In this document: in pieces, positions 52,515-60,797 of the stretch
Layout of the letters: every line of letters starts with the position of its first letter
Numbering within the stretch: the first letter of the stretch is position 1
DNA from: Anderseniella sp. Alg231-50
GTDB taxonomy: Bacteria > Pseudomonadota > Alphaproteobacteria > Rhizobiales > Aestuariivirgaceae
DNA length: 64,000 nucleotides
Assembly: GCF_900149695.1 (NCBI RefSeq)
Contig: NZ_LT703004.1
Location: 640,522 to 704,521 of the forward strand
Reading direction: 5' to 3'
Position numbers and translations under genes: made by a program
Notes under the pieces: model-generated
Told to the model about the DNA's origin: nothing
What the model saw: the letters and a program-made list of their open reading frames with translations, nothing else
Databases searched by the model: none

Positions 52515-54160
52515 TTCACTGTCTCCATTTCAGCATGTGCTTCAGGCGCTGGCTCATCGGGAAGATCTTCAACGACAGGAAGAGCGATCCGAACCGCCGT
52601 GCCGCCGGAAAAAGCTGTATCAATCCAGATGCGCCCGCCGTGGGCATTGGTTATCGAGCGTGCGATGGGCAGCCCCAGGCCGGTACTCTTGTGCTGTTTA
52701 GGCCCTGCTTCCACGCCGCCGCGGTAAAATCTCTCAAACGCATGACTTGCGTCTTCATCGGAAATCCCCGGCCCGTTGTCCTCAACGCTCAGCCACCATT
52801 CGTCGTCATGCCGGGCCAGCAATATCTCGATGCTGACACCCGTCGGCGAGTGTTCAATCGCGTTCAACATCAAGATCAGCATCAGCTGACACAATCGCTG
52901 GGCGTCACCTTCCACCGGCACGGTTTCATCGCCCAGGTCCATTGCCAGGCGGCACTGGTCCTGTTCGAATTTCGAATGCAGTTGTTCAGCCGCGTCGGTA
53001 ACCGGGCCGCGCAGGTCAATAACACTGTGGCGCATGTCCACCACGCCAGCCTGTTCGCGGGCAATCAGGAAGATGTCATTGACGAACCGGGTCAGCTGGT
53101 CGGATATGGCTATGATCCGGCTCAGCGCAGAGTGGTAGGTCTCGCGCTGTTTCTGGCGTGCCCTGAGGGCGACTTCCGCCTCGCCGCGCACCGCGGTGAT
53201 CGGGGTGCGCAGTTCATGGCCGATGTCGGCAAAGAACTGCCGCCTGGTTTCATCGCGGCGCGTGAGCTCGTCATTGGCGACCTGTAATTCATCGGTTCGC
53301 TCCATGACCCGCTGTTCGAGCTGGTCCCGAGCCTCTTCCAGGGCTGTGCGCTGGGTCTGCAACTGGCCGGCCATGGCATTGAACCGCCCTGAAAGCTTGG
53401 CGAATTCGTCCCGCCCGGTAATGGGAATAATATGATTCAGCTTGCCGGAAGCAAACAGCTCGGCGCCATTTTCCAGATTGCGCAGACTGTTGGACATTCT
53501 CAGCGCAAGGGCATACATCGCCCATCCCGCCACCAGGACACCGATCAGCGATGCCAGGATCGCCGCCCAGTAGGCGACGGTGTTGTAGTATTCGATTTCC
53601 CTGAGAGCATCGTCCAGTTCCGAACGCTCATCCTCCACCGCATCATTGATAATGCCGGTGACAACACCGTCCAGCCTGGTTTTCAGGCTCTTGTCGAGGA
53701 ACTCCCGGGCCTCGTTCACCCTGTCGTTTTTCAGCAGCAATTCCGTCTGGCGAACATCGGCAAAAGCACTTTCGAGCTCCTTGGCCAGATCCCGGGCACG
53801 CTGCAGGTCTTCATCAACCTCGCCAGCGCGCAAGCCTACTTCATTTTCGTCGGTTGCCGTTTCGGTGATGTCCGCAACGATTTTGGTAATCCGCGCCTGG
53901 GCTTCACTCAGGTCGAATGTCAAGGTGCCACCCTCGTTGAGCAGGTCGCGGCGCACACGCTTGAACGTGCCCAGCACCTCGCTGGACAAGCTCAGATAGC
54001 CTGTCAATTCCTCGTAAGCGAGGCTGGTGCGCTTCTGATTGTAGGTCGCGCTGTAGGTGTTCCAGAGCAGCAATACCGAGCAGGCGACGACGACCGCCGC
54101 AAGAGTACTGACGCTCATGACGAGTTTGGTTCTGATCTGCATGTAGTCAAGAATAGGCAT
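52511..54160 (-). CDS. Membrane sensor histidine kinase
   Basis: 549 residues. A first helix lies near residues 12-32, then a long helical periplasmic region, a second helix near 197-217 and a HAMP domain. H box: FADIGHELRTPITAVRGEAEVAL; N box LMLILMLNAIEHSPTGV; G boxes VEDNGPGISDEDASHAFERFYRGG and STGLGLPIARSITNAHGG. The helical periplasmic domain resembles a four-helix-bundle sensor. The signal is unknown; no target gene is obviously linked. Confidence 0.95.
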   Translation of the reverse strand: MPILDYMQIRTKLVMSVSTLAAVVVACSVLLLWNTYSATYNQKRTSLAYEELTGYLSLSSEVLGTFKRVRRDLLNEGGTLTFDLSEAQARITKIVADITETATDENEVGLRAGEVDEDLQRARDLAKELESAFADVRQTELLLKNDRVNEAREFLDKSLKTRLDGVVTGIINDAVEDERSELDDALREIEYYNTVAYWAAILASLIGVLVAGWAMYALALRMSNSLRNLENGAELFASGKLNHIIPITGRDEFAKLSGRFNAMAGQLQTQRTALEEARDQLEQRVMERTDELQVANDELTRRDETRRQFFADIGHELRTPITAVRGEAEVALRARQKQRETYHSALSRIIAISDQLTRFVNDIFLIAREQAGVVDMRHSVIDLRGPVTDAAEQLHSKFEQDQCRLAMDLGDETVPVEGDAQRLCQLMLILMLNAIEHSPTGVSIEILLARHDDEWWLSVEDNGPGISDEDASHAFERFYRGGVEAGPKQHKSTGLGLPIARSITNAHGGRIWIDTAFSGGTAVRIALPVVEDLPDEPAPEAHAEMETVN

Positions 54161-54265
54161 TCCGGCACGGCAAGAACAGATGCGTCACATTAACGCCAGA
54201 TTAATTTGGCGTCCGCGGCCGGCTCGCGGAAATGCGCCGGATATGCATAATCACCAGCCTTGAGC

Positions 54266-55432
54266 ATGGATAAAACCAAAACATCTGCAGTGAGCGGTCA
54301 TGCCGGCAGGCGGGTGATCGTAGCAGCGGGCCTGCTGTGCCTCGTGCTGGGTTCTGTGCATGCGTTTTCGGTGTTTCTTGCGCCGCTTGAAACGGCCTAT
54401 TCGGTTTCACGGGCGAGCGCCAGCCTGATTTACTCTATCGCTCTGATCACATTGACGATTTCGGTCCTGGTCGGCCCGAGATACTTCCATCACCTGTCCG
54501 CCGGTTCCATCCTGCTTGCCTCCGGGTTGGTGGCCGCCGCCGGAACACTGATTACAGCCTTTGCGCCCGGTATCATCGCCGTCGTGTTTGGCTACAGCGT
54601 ACTGTTCGGGGCGGCCAACGGCGTCGGGTACGGCTTTGGCCTGCAGATCGCGGCAAAGGCCAATCAGGGCCGCGAAGGCATGGCCATGGGCATTGTGACG
54701 GCGTGCTATGCCACCGGCGCGATGATTGCACCTGCCGGGTTTCAGTGGGCATTGTCCCATGGAGGGATGCAGACCGCCATGCTGGGCCTGTGCATCGCCC
54801 TGATCGCTGTATCGGTTTGCGGTGCCATGATAATCAGCAGCACGGAGGCGCGGCTGGATGCACCGGCACAACAGGCTGCACGCGGCCAGATCAGGTCGAG
54901 CGAGGTAGCGTTGCTGTGGACCGGCTTCGGCGCCAGCGTTTTCTCCGGCCTGATGGTCATCGGCCATGCCGCCGAAATCGCCAGAGCAGATCAGCTTGCC
55001 CACCTGATCTGGATGGCACCGGCCCTGATCGCAGGGTTCAACCTGGCAGGCAGCCTGTCGGGCGGGTACCTGGCCGACGCCGTGTCGCCAAAACGGCTGC
55101 TGGCGGGCCTGGCAGTGTTCCTGTCCGGCGTTCTTGCGCTGCTGGCCGTCAGTGAGCCCGGCCTGCCGGTTCTGGCCGGTCTGGCCTGCGTCGGGTTTTG
55201 CTATGGCGCCATCATTTCCATCTATCCGGCCATCATTGCCAAACGCTACGGTATGGCCAACAGCCCGCGCATTTACGGCCGAGTGTTTACCGCCTGGGGG
55301 GCAGCAGGTCTTGCCGGCCCGTGGCTGGCAGGCGCCCTGTTTGATGCAACGGGCGGCTATGTGATTGCCCTCGCCACCGCCGCCGGGCTGAGCCTTGTCT
55401 CCGCCGCGGCGGTGACGGTGCTGTTTCGATAG
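54266..55432 (+). CDS. MFS transporter, monocarboxylate/oxalate-antiporter-like
   Basis: 388 residues, about 12 helices. VIVAAGLLCLVLGSVHAFSVFLAPLETAYSVSRASASLIYSIALI and GYGFGLQIAAKANQGREGMAMGIVTACYATGAMIAPAGFQWAL are typical of the OFA/monocarboxylate branch of MFS. The end GRVFTAWGAAGLAGPWLAGALFDATGGY is strongly family-like. The substrate is probably a small organic acid; not certain. The ATG has a poor ribosome site; a TTG two codons earlier is possible. Confidence 0.85.
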   Translation: MDKTKTSAVSGHAGRRVIVAAGLLCLVLGSVHAFSVFLAPLETAYSVSRASASLIYSIALITLTISVLVGPRYFHHLSAGSILLASGLVAAAGTLITAFAPGIIAVVFGYSVLFGAANGVGYGFGLQIAAKANQGREGMAMGIVTACYATGAMIAPAGFQWALSHGGMQTAMLGLCIALIAVSVCGAMIISSTEARLDAPAQQAARGQIRSSEVALLWTGFGASVFSGLMVIGHAAEIARADQLAHLIWMAPALIAGFNLAGSLSGGYLADAVSPKRLLAGLAVFLSGVLALLAVSEPGLPVLAGLACVGFCYGAIISIYPAIIAKRYGMANSPRIYGRVFTAWGAAGLAGPWLAGALFDATGGYVIALATAAGLSLVSAAAVTVLFR

Positions 55433-55872
55433 CACGTGCACGGTTTTAGGCATTTAATCTGTTTGAGACTGCACTATCGTATGTGCAGTCAGGAGCCGAA
55501 GTAAGGCTCTGTCCTCCATCGAGTTCATCGCGCGAGATCGCTATTGGTACGCGCAAGGTGTTCAATTTAGGATTTTGCGGCCCGAAATCGGTAAGCCGCT
55601 GATCTTGCTGCACACGCAAAGAGGCAGAGGTTACCTCAAGCGTGGAGAAATCGGCTCAGAACTTCGTGGTTCTTCTTTCAAAACAAAATGACGTATGGTA
55701 AAGTTTGATGAAATCGTCCATACTTGATGTGTTGTTTTCATGAGCGTTGGAAAGTTTGTGCGGGAAGCTTAACGATGCAATTTACCAAGACGGCGGTTAA
55801 GCACCGCATGAATCAGAAACGCTCTACCTGGATGACGGAATGTACCCGTGACCCTTCCAAAAAGGCCTGCTC
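55433..55872. other. AT-richer gap with hairpin and possible remnant ORF
   Basis: A perfect 8-base inverted repeat (GACTGCAC / GTGCAGTC, loop 8) lies at 55467-55490. On the plus strand 55467-55691 is open without ATG; part of its translation, GVQFRILRPEIGKPLILLH, faintly resembles the start of an alpha/beta hydrolase. The rest shows nothing I recognise. This marks the beginning of an AT-richer accessory stretch. Confidence 0.3.
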
Positions 55873-56226
55873 ATGAAGGTTTCCATCTCCATCCTGATCG
55901 CATTTCTTACGGTAACGGTGTTGCCCGGCCTTCGTACGGCTTCTGCTCAGCAAACAGATCTATCCACAGACCATTCGACGCTTGAAGGCATGTCAGCGCC
56001 CGAACTGCGAGGTTATGTCAAAGGGCTCTCTGCAGGCGGCCTGATAGCGAACCAACAACTATTGTCACCCGGAAATCAAGCGCCCATTGAGGTTCCAGTT
56101 CCTGATGTCCCGGTTCCACTTCCAATTCCAATTCCGTTGGTACCATTACCCTCGAAACCATGCAAAAAGCCGACTTTTTGCGACCTTGTGCCAACCGCAC
56201 CGAGTTGTAATTGTGAGGTCAGATGA
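55873..56226 (+). CDS. Small exported Pro-rich protein of unknown function
   Basis: 117 residues. A signal peptide ends at TASAQ. The mature part ends in a Pro/Val-rich run (IEVPVPDVPVPLPIPIPLVP) and four Cys near the C-terminus (CKKPTFC, CNC). Its stop overlaps the next gene (ATGA), so the two are coupled. I recognise no family. Confidence 0.5.
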   Translation: MKVSISILIAFLTVTVLPGLRTASAQQTDLSTDHSTLEGMSAPELRGYVKGLSAGGLIANQQLLSPGNQAPIEVPVPDVPVPLPIPIPLVPLPSKPCKKPTFCDLVPTAPSCNCEVR

Positions 56227-56882
56227 AAATTACAAGATTGTTTTTCGGCACATTGTTTTTCGCACTGTACGCCTGGATGTCAGTGGTACCGCTGGCAGCA
56301 CAAGAGACGACCGAAACTTCGCAGATCGAACGCTTGCGCGCCGCCGTAATCGAACGGGACACAAGAGTTGTGGAACTGGAAAAACAATTGGCGGGCTTGC
56401 AACAGCAATCACTCGGCGACGAAGCGAATGCCAAGATAAAAGCGGAAAAGCTAAAGACCACACTAGCCTACGAGCAGTCACTGCAGGCCTATTATGTGTC
56501 AAACAGAAAGTTGCGGGAACAACAGCAGGCCGGATTTGCATGGCAACGAAAAGCGGCAGATTGGATTCTTGTCTTGGTTGTCATCATCACTCTGTCAGGT
56601 ATCGTTTTCTCGGGATTTGAATTGTACACGGCAATTCGGACACCAATTTCATCCCTTCAAGCACCAGCGACGGCCAACAACCAACCGATTACACAGCAGG
56701 CGGTTACCACGATTGATATTTCGGCAACTAGCCTGAAAATTACGTCTGCAGTCATCGGTTTAATTGTACTGGGTTTTTCGATGGCCTTTCTTTATCTGTT
56801 TCTTGACAAGGTTTACGGGATTGAACTCATTGACTTGTCTGGATCTAGGCAGGCGGTTGCAATGCAGGGTTCAGCAAAATAA
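56223..56882 (+). CDS. Exported coiled-coil membrane protein of unknown function
   Basis: 219 residues: N-terminal signal or helix (to about 25), a coiled coil (SQIERLRAAVIERDTRVVELEKQLAGLQQQ ... KLKTTLAYEQSL), a helix near 110-135, a linker rich in Thr/Gln/Ala, and a last helix near 178-200. It could be an assembly or anchoring protein working with the Pro-rich protein upstream. Function unknown. Confidence 0.55.
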   Translation: MKITRLFFGTLFFALYAWMSVVPLAAQETTETSQIERLRAAVIERDTRVVELEKQLAGLQQQSLGDEANAKIKAEKLKTTLAYEQSLQAYYVSNRKLREQQQAGFAWQRKAADWILVLVVIITLSGIVFSGFELYTAIRTPISSLQAPATANNQPITQQAVTTIDISATSLKITSAVIGLIVLGFSMAFLYLFLDKVYGIELIDLSGSRQAVAMQGSAK

Positions 56883-57148
56883 TTTCCAAGCCAAGCGCGA
56901 ACAGAGAAATCCAGAATCAATTTGCCGCAGCACAGACTGGGTGCAAACAAATCTGGTCCACTCCCACCACGCGAAAGCCTCGCGGAACAGCTTTGCATAG
57001 ACTATCGCCCAAACACTCAGAACTCATAATAGTGTACCGCAGTCAAAGCCGTTCAAAGAATGCTGGGGAACCAAGAATTGCAAATCTTGAATATAATCGT
57101 CAAAACGCTATCCAGTCGAACAAGGTAAAATAACCAAAGGCATGGATC
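56883..57148. other. AT-richer gap, no gene recognised
   Basis: About 265 bases between two exported-protein genes; no promoter, repeat or RNA gene stands out. Confidence 0.4.
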
Positions 57149-57748
57149 ATGAGACGTACTTTCGCTGCTTCGGTAATATTGCTGGCTTCTGCCCAACCCG
57201 GCCTTGCCGACGCTTGCAAAGAGAAATTCACGCAGCTGCTGATCAAGGGCAATGACGGACAGCCCGCCATCATCCACATCACGTCGGAACCGAAGGGCGG
57301 CAAGGTCTCAAAGAACGATTTCTTTTTCAGAACCACCGGACACTGGATGACCGTGATGACCGATCCGGCAAACCAGCCCATCTCCCTGGCCTTCAACAAC
57401 AAGCTGTTCACGTCTTCCGACGAAGGAAAGTCCTGGAAGAAAGTCAGAGACATGGACAGCGAGAAAAACCGGCTCGACAACCTCAAGAACCAGGAAGCCA
57501 ATGCAAAAACCGTCAAAAAGGCTACCTGCGACGAGGAAATGCTCGACGATGTCATGCACGACACGGTCGAAGCCGACTTCGATACCGTCGGGCAGTACAA
57601 ATCATCCAACCACTACAAATACTGGGTAAACCGGAAAACCGGATGGATAAGCAAGGTCACTTACGAATCCAAAAGCAGCGGGTATGAAAGCTTTACGACC
57701 CAATTGCTGAAAAAAGCACCGGACCTGAAACTGCCCATGCCAGATTAG
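57149..57748 (+). CDS. Exported protein of unknown function
   Basis: 199 residues with a signal peptide ending GLADA. The mature part has a charged, Lys/Asp-rich surface, Cys at the start (DACKEKF) and in the middle (ATCDEEM), and regular strands such as YKYWVNRKTGWISKVTYES. This resembles LolA/LppX-like lipid-carrier folds or DUF-type periplasmic proteins without being decisive. No partner is evident. Confidence 0.55.
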   Translation: MRRTFAASVILLASAQPGLADACKEKFTQLLIKGNDGQPAIIHITSEPKGGKVSKNDFFFRTTGHWMTVMTDPANQPISLAFNNKLFTSSDEGKSWKKVRDMDSEKNRLDNLKNQEANAKTVKKATCDEEMLDDVMHDTVEADFDTVGQYKSSNHYKYWVNRKTGWISKVTYESKSSGYESFTTQLLKKAPDLKLPMPD

Positions 57749-57843
57749 ACACGTCCAGTCACCCGGTTTCGCGAAATGCTTGTATGTAGCCCTCAAAACG
57801 GCGAATAATCGGCCCCGGTCATCCGCAACCCAGGCAGGAGATC

Positions 57844-58743
57844 ATGTTCCGGATCAGGGATAGCAATCGAAAGCAGAACGCCGGGTCGACAGGCCTTGCG
57901 GCCGGGGCCGGGGTTTTCCTGCTGTCCGTGCTGGCGTCCGGTCCTGGGCTCGCAGACGCTCCATTCGAATTCAAACACCCCGTCGCCAACCAGGCCTACA
58001 GCACTCTGCCGATCCCGTTGCGGATCATCCGGAAACCGGGAACGGCGGTTCCGGTGACCGAAGCCATCGATGTGCATTTTGAAATCCGGCAGTGGCCGCA
58101 CCCGTATGGCTTTGTGGGCGCGATGAGAAACGCCATCCTGCCCGGCAAAACCGATTATGAAACGAGTGTGGTGTATTTCTGGACACCTGCGCCAGGCACC
58201 TACTCGATCCGGGCCCGCGCCGACGGGTTTGAGGACGACCCGGTCGAGATCAGCTTTACCACCACATTCACACTGGACCGCCCGCTGTACCGGGTCATTA
58301 AACCGGAAAGCACAGTTTACCAGGGCGGCAAGGTTGCGCTGGTCGTCGACTGGGATCCGTTCTGGGCAACTGTCCCGGACCAGCCGTACGGCACACTGTA
58401 TGCCGAGGTTGAAAGCTGGGACGAAGACACCAAGGCCTGGGCCCCGGAATGGAAATCGGGGAACCTGGCCGGATTTCAATTGCCGATCGTCCTGCCGCAA
58501 CAGTTTTCGATTGATATCCAGGCACCCGTCAAACCGACGGCGAAACGTGTCCGGGTGCGCCCATCTTTCAGCCGCAAAGCCTATACCCTGCCGACCGGAT
58601 GGCGCTATTTCTGCCAAACGCCACAAGGCAAGGTTACCGGCGGGCCGGAACAATCAGGCGCGTCACCCGAACCTGGCCCGGAGCGTAAGCCATGCATCGG
58701 CGTCAGTGTGGAATCCGGGCCGCCGGCAGGTTTGAAAAACTAG
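57844..58743 (+). CDS. Exported protein of unknown function
   Basis: 299 residues. The N-terminal region with GLAAGAGVFLLSVLASGPGLADA is a signal peptide. The mature part is beta-rich with regular W/Y residues (IRLRIIRKPGTAV-like strands, WTPAPGTYSIRARADGF, VALVVDWDPFWATVPDQPYGTLYAEVESWDEDTKAW), suggesting Ig/FnIII-like sandwich domains. Function unknown. Confidence 0.55.
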   Translation: MFRIRDSNRKQNAGSTGLAAGAGVFLLSVLASGPGLADAPFEFKHPVANQAYSTLPIPLRIIRKPGTAVPVTEAIDVHFEIRQWPHPYGFVGAMRNAILPGKTDYETSVVYFWTPAPGTYSIRARADGFEDDPVEISFTTTFTLDRPLYRVIKPESTVYQGGKVALVVDWDPFWATVPDQPYGTLYAEVESWDEDTKAWAPEWKSGNLAGFQLPIVLPQQFSIDIQAPVKPTAKRVRVRPSFSRKAYTLPTGWRYFCQTPQGKVTGGPEQSGASPEPGPERKPCIGVSVESGPPAGLKN

Positions 58744-58790
58744 GCACGCCCGATACGAAAAAGGGTCGGCATTTTGCCGTTATTGAAGTG

Positions 58791-58848
58791 GAAACAACTG
58801 GTGATCCCGGCAGGATTCGAACCTGCGACCATCAGCTTAGAAGGCTGG
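58791..58848 (-). repeat. Left attachment copy (58-bp direct repeat)
   Basis: Identical to 60798-60855. Reading the minus strand it contains the tRNA-Arg anticodon stem and loop, variable region, T arm, acceptor 3' strand and CCA, plus 8 bases beyond the CCA. Confidence 0.9.
58799..58848 (-). pseudogene. 3' fragment of tRNA-Arg(UCU)
   Basis: The last 50 nt of tRNA-Arg, from the 5' strand of the anticodon stem to CCA; the D arm and 5' acceptor strand are missing. It is the displaced tRNA end left by integration. Confidence 0.88.
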
Positions 58849-58884
58849 AACAATTTGTAATTTCTCCAATAAAATCAACCTACC

Positions 58885-58937
58885 ATTTGGGAACAGCCGA
58901 TGCGGAATAAGGAAAGACACATCCTGTTTTGGGAACT
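58885..58937 (+). repeat. Left arm-type repeats (TTTGGGAAC)
   Basis: ATTTGGGAAC at 58885-58894 and TTTTGGGAACT at 58927-58937, direct repeats between the left attachment copy and the RT stop. The same motif occurs at the right end. Such clusters near attachment sites are typical of integrase arm-binding sites. Confidence 0.5.
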
Positions 58938-58948
58938 ACCGCTGCAAA

Positions 58949-60211
58949 TTACAGTTCAGAAAGTTTCTGCAACTCTCGTTCTACCGCTCGTTCGAAACGT
59001 CGTATCTGTTTTACAATTTTCTCATCTTTTCCAAATACGACTGCACTTCTGCGCCCATAAGAGGAAAAATTTCGAAATTGAAGACCTGTAAAGCGGCGAC
59101 GCAGTTTTTTGGTCCAGACTTTATTAGCGCGGCCTGCTGCAATCTCCACTTTTGCAACCTCACGCGTACGTTTGAACGCTCTTCGCATTTTTCGGAATTG
59201 TCGAGAAATTGAACTTTGTCTAATTGTTGCGCCGTTCTCGCTCAAGTTGAAACCGAGGTATTGCGCACCCTGTCCAGTCGGCAGTTTCGCTTTTGACAGA
59301 TCAAACTCTGTTCGCTCAATCTTGTCTGGATTGAGGTCCAGTTTCTCGGCCTTCATCAGATCAACAATTTGGGTTTCGATAGAAGGGGCATCCTCGGGCC
59401 TACAGATGACCAAGATGTCATCTGAATAGCGTCGATATAGCGCTTCCAATTTGCTACAATAATCATTTGCAGCCTTATCAAAATCAAGCATGTAAAGGTT
59501 TGAAAGAACTGCACTGATCGGAGTACCTTGAGGAATGCCTTTGCCTGGCGTCGGGTTTGGGTGAAACGGTATTTTTTCAGATTTCAATTCTGACACCGAT
59601 GCTATCACCCGTTGATCTCTCTTTTTCAAACGCGCACCAAAAACCGGGTGAGCTTTAAGCTGTTCCAGTGCGACAAATCGATATTTGGTGACATACCGGT
59701 AAATTTTATACCAGTCGGACGAGAGTTCCGATACTTCAAGTAATTGTTTGATGCGTGACTTCAGCAACTTGTGGTCCAGGTTGTCAAAAAACCCCGAAAC
59801 ATCAAATGCTAGAATCACAACAGGAGAATGAAGCTGGGCGAAGGCCATACTCTCTGCAGCGAAATTGTAATTCGCTTTCCCGAGAGAACGGTAGGCAATT
59901 ACATTTTCCGACAGACCATATGCCTCATAACGTGCCTCCAATTTTTCGGCCAGGATTTCCGCGTAGTAAGTAAGAATGCACGCATCTCTGTGAGATGCGT
60001 ACTTTATGGGCCGATCTTTAGTTACTATGATCGGCTTCTTAGCCTTGCCACTAGATTTGTAGCGCTTTTCTTGTTTCAGATAGTGAATCAGTGGGCAAAA
60101 TGAATGCGAAGCAACGTGCTCCGGTTGCATTGCCTTGATGGCAAACGATTGCCCAACAGGAACGTCGAAATGTCGATAGCCACGCTTTTTGAACCAGGAT
60201 GTCGAGCCCAA
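58949..60211 (-). CDS. Stand-alone reverse transcriptase, possibly defence-type (DRT2/UG2-like)
   Basis: 420 residues from TTG 60211; an in-frame stop lies 4 bases upstream, and Met28 would remove the conserved-looking WFKKRGYRHFD start. RT palm motifs: FDVSGFFDNLDH (136-147, metal Asp137), GIPQGTPISAVLSN (225-238), catalytic YSDD (262-265) and QYLGF (317-321). The last 85 residues are basic and helical (thumb-like). There is no maturase X, endonuclease, integrase, CRISPR or second domain, so it is not a group II intron or retrotransposon. The length and long non-coding leader fit defence RTs of the unknown groups; DRT2-type is my best guess, not proven. Confidence 0.85.
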   Translation of the reverse strand: MGSTSWFKKRGYRHFDVPVGQSFAIKAMQPEHVASHSFCPLIHYLKQEKRYKSSGKAKKPIIVTKDRPIKYASHRDACILTYYAEILAEKLEARYEAYGLSENVIAYRSLGKANYNFAAESMAFAQLHSPVVILAFDVSGFFDNLDHKLLKSRIKQLLEVSELSSDWYKIYRYVTKYRFVALEQLKAHPVFGARLKKRDQRVIASVSELKSEKIPFHPNPTPGKGIPQGTPISAVLSNLYMLDFDKAANDYCSKLEALYRRYSDDILVICRPEDAPSIETQIVDLMKAEKLDLNPDKIERTEFDLSKAKLPTGQGAQYLGFNLSENGATIRQSSISRQFRKMRRAFKRTREVAKVEIAAGRANKVWTKKLRRRFTGLQFRNFSSYGRRSAVVFGKDEKIVKQIRRFERAVERELQKLSEL

Positions 60212-60229
60212 TAATCAATACCCCGCAGA

Positions 60230-60286
60230 GTTCGGAGAATTAGCCCTTGACCCTGAGCCCCGGCCTAGACCGGACATTCTCCGAAC
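60230..60286 (-). ncRNA. Strong stem-loop just before the RT start (candidate ncRNA element)
   Basis: GTTCGGAGAAT (60230-60240) and ATTCTCCGAAC (60276-60286) are a perfect 11-base inverted repeat with a 35-base loop. Inside the loop CCGG-CCTAGA-CCGG (60260-60273) forms a second hairpin. It ends 19 bases before the RT start codon in the RT direction. It could be part of a template RNA, or a leader regulating the RT. Confidence 0.5.
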
Positions 60287-60394
60287 GCACGCCATAATCT
60301 GCTAGTTTATTGTCCTAAAACTCTACACCGAACAATTCGCCAACACGGGTCTCTAAACGCGATATGGTACATTGAAATCGAAGAGGTACGAGCT

Positions 60395-60526
60395 ATGCTC
60401 ATTGTCTTAATTCAACTAATCTCAGTGATCTTAATGCCGGTAGGCATTGTTCATACTGATAACACAATTGAACTTGACTGCATCAACGATCCAACCAGCC
60501 GGCCAATTCCGGTGGCATATTGGTAA
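60395..60526 (+). CDS. Possible 43-residue hydrophobic peptide
   Basis: ATG 60395 has AGAGG about 8 bases upstream. The peptide MLIVLIQLISVILMPVGIVH followed by TDNTIELDCINDPTSRPIPVAYW is one hydrophobic helix with a short polar tail. It is antisense to the RT transcript's leader. It could be a small membrane peptide or toxin, or simply chance; no homologue is known to me. Confidence 0.3.
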   Translation: MLIVLIQLISVILMPVGIVHTDNTIELDCINDPTSRPIPVAYW

Positions 60527-60735
60527 ATGGTCGCAATAGACAGCTATTTCAAGAGTATTTGTTTGAATATATTTGATACAGTTATTCAATGACATTTGAT
60601 ATTGCAGGCAACATCAACTAGAGAACCGATTCCTCAGCCGTTTTGTCGAGGTATGAGCCTTAAGCATCGGATTTCCGTCGTCTAACTGCGCCTTATTGTG
60701 TGGATTCCAGCGCCTCGAAATTGACGGTTATTGAT

Positions 60736-60767
60736 TTTTGGGAACTTCTTGGGAAAAGTTCCCAAAA
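60736..60767. repeat. Right arm-type inverted repeat (TTTTGGGAACTT / AAGTTCCCAAAA)
   Basis: Perfect 12-base arms with an 8-base spacer that itself contains TTGGGAA. It lies 30 bases inside the right attachment copy and matches the repeats near the left end. No T run follows on either strand, so a terminator is less likely than a protein-binding site. Confidence 0.5.
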
Positions 60768-60797
60768 CAAAACAAGGCGAAAAACAGCTAAGTTATT

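Larger units (their letters stand above)
60212..60797 (-). other. Non-coding leader of the RT gene, possible ncRNA
   Basis: About 590 bases before the RT start with no convincing gene in the minus direction. It contains the stem-loop at 60230-60286, a 12-base inverted repeat near the attachment site, and one short plus-strand ORF. Retrons and several defence RTs carry an ncRNA template directly upstream of the RT, so this region is the place to look for one. Confidence 0.45.

Noticed and set aside
54407..55453. 348-codon minus-strand ORF opposite the MFS carrier
   Set aside because: Low-complexity shadow frame of a transporter.
57793..58653. 286-codon minus-strand ORF opposite the exported protein at 57844
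   Set aside because: The plus-strand reading has a good signal peptide and start; the minus frame has no recognisable features.
58692..58910. 72-codon plus-strand ORF over the left tRNA copy
   Set aside because: Its translation is an accidental reading through the tRNA fragment.
60736..60767. Terminator of tRNA-Arg
   Set aside because: The 12-base arms are strong, but no T run follows in the tRNA direction, and the motif recurs at the far end of the element; an integrase site is the better reading.
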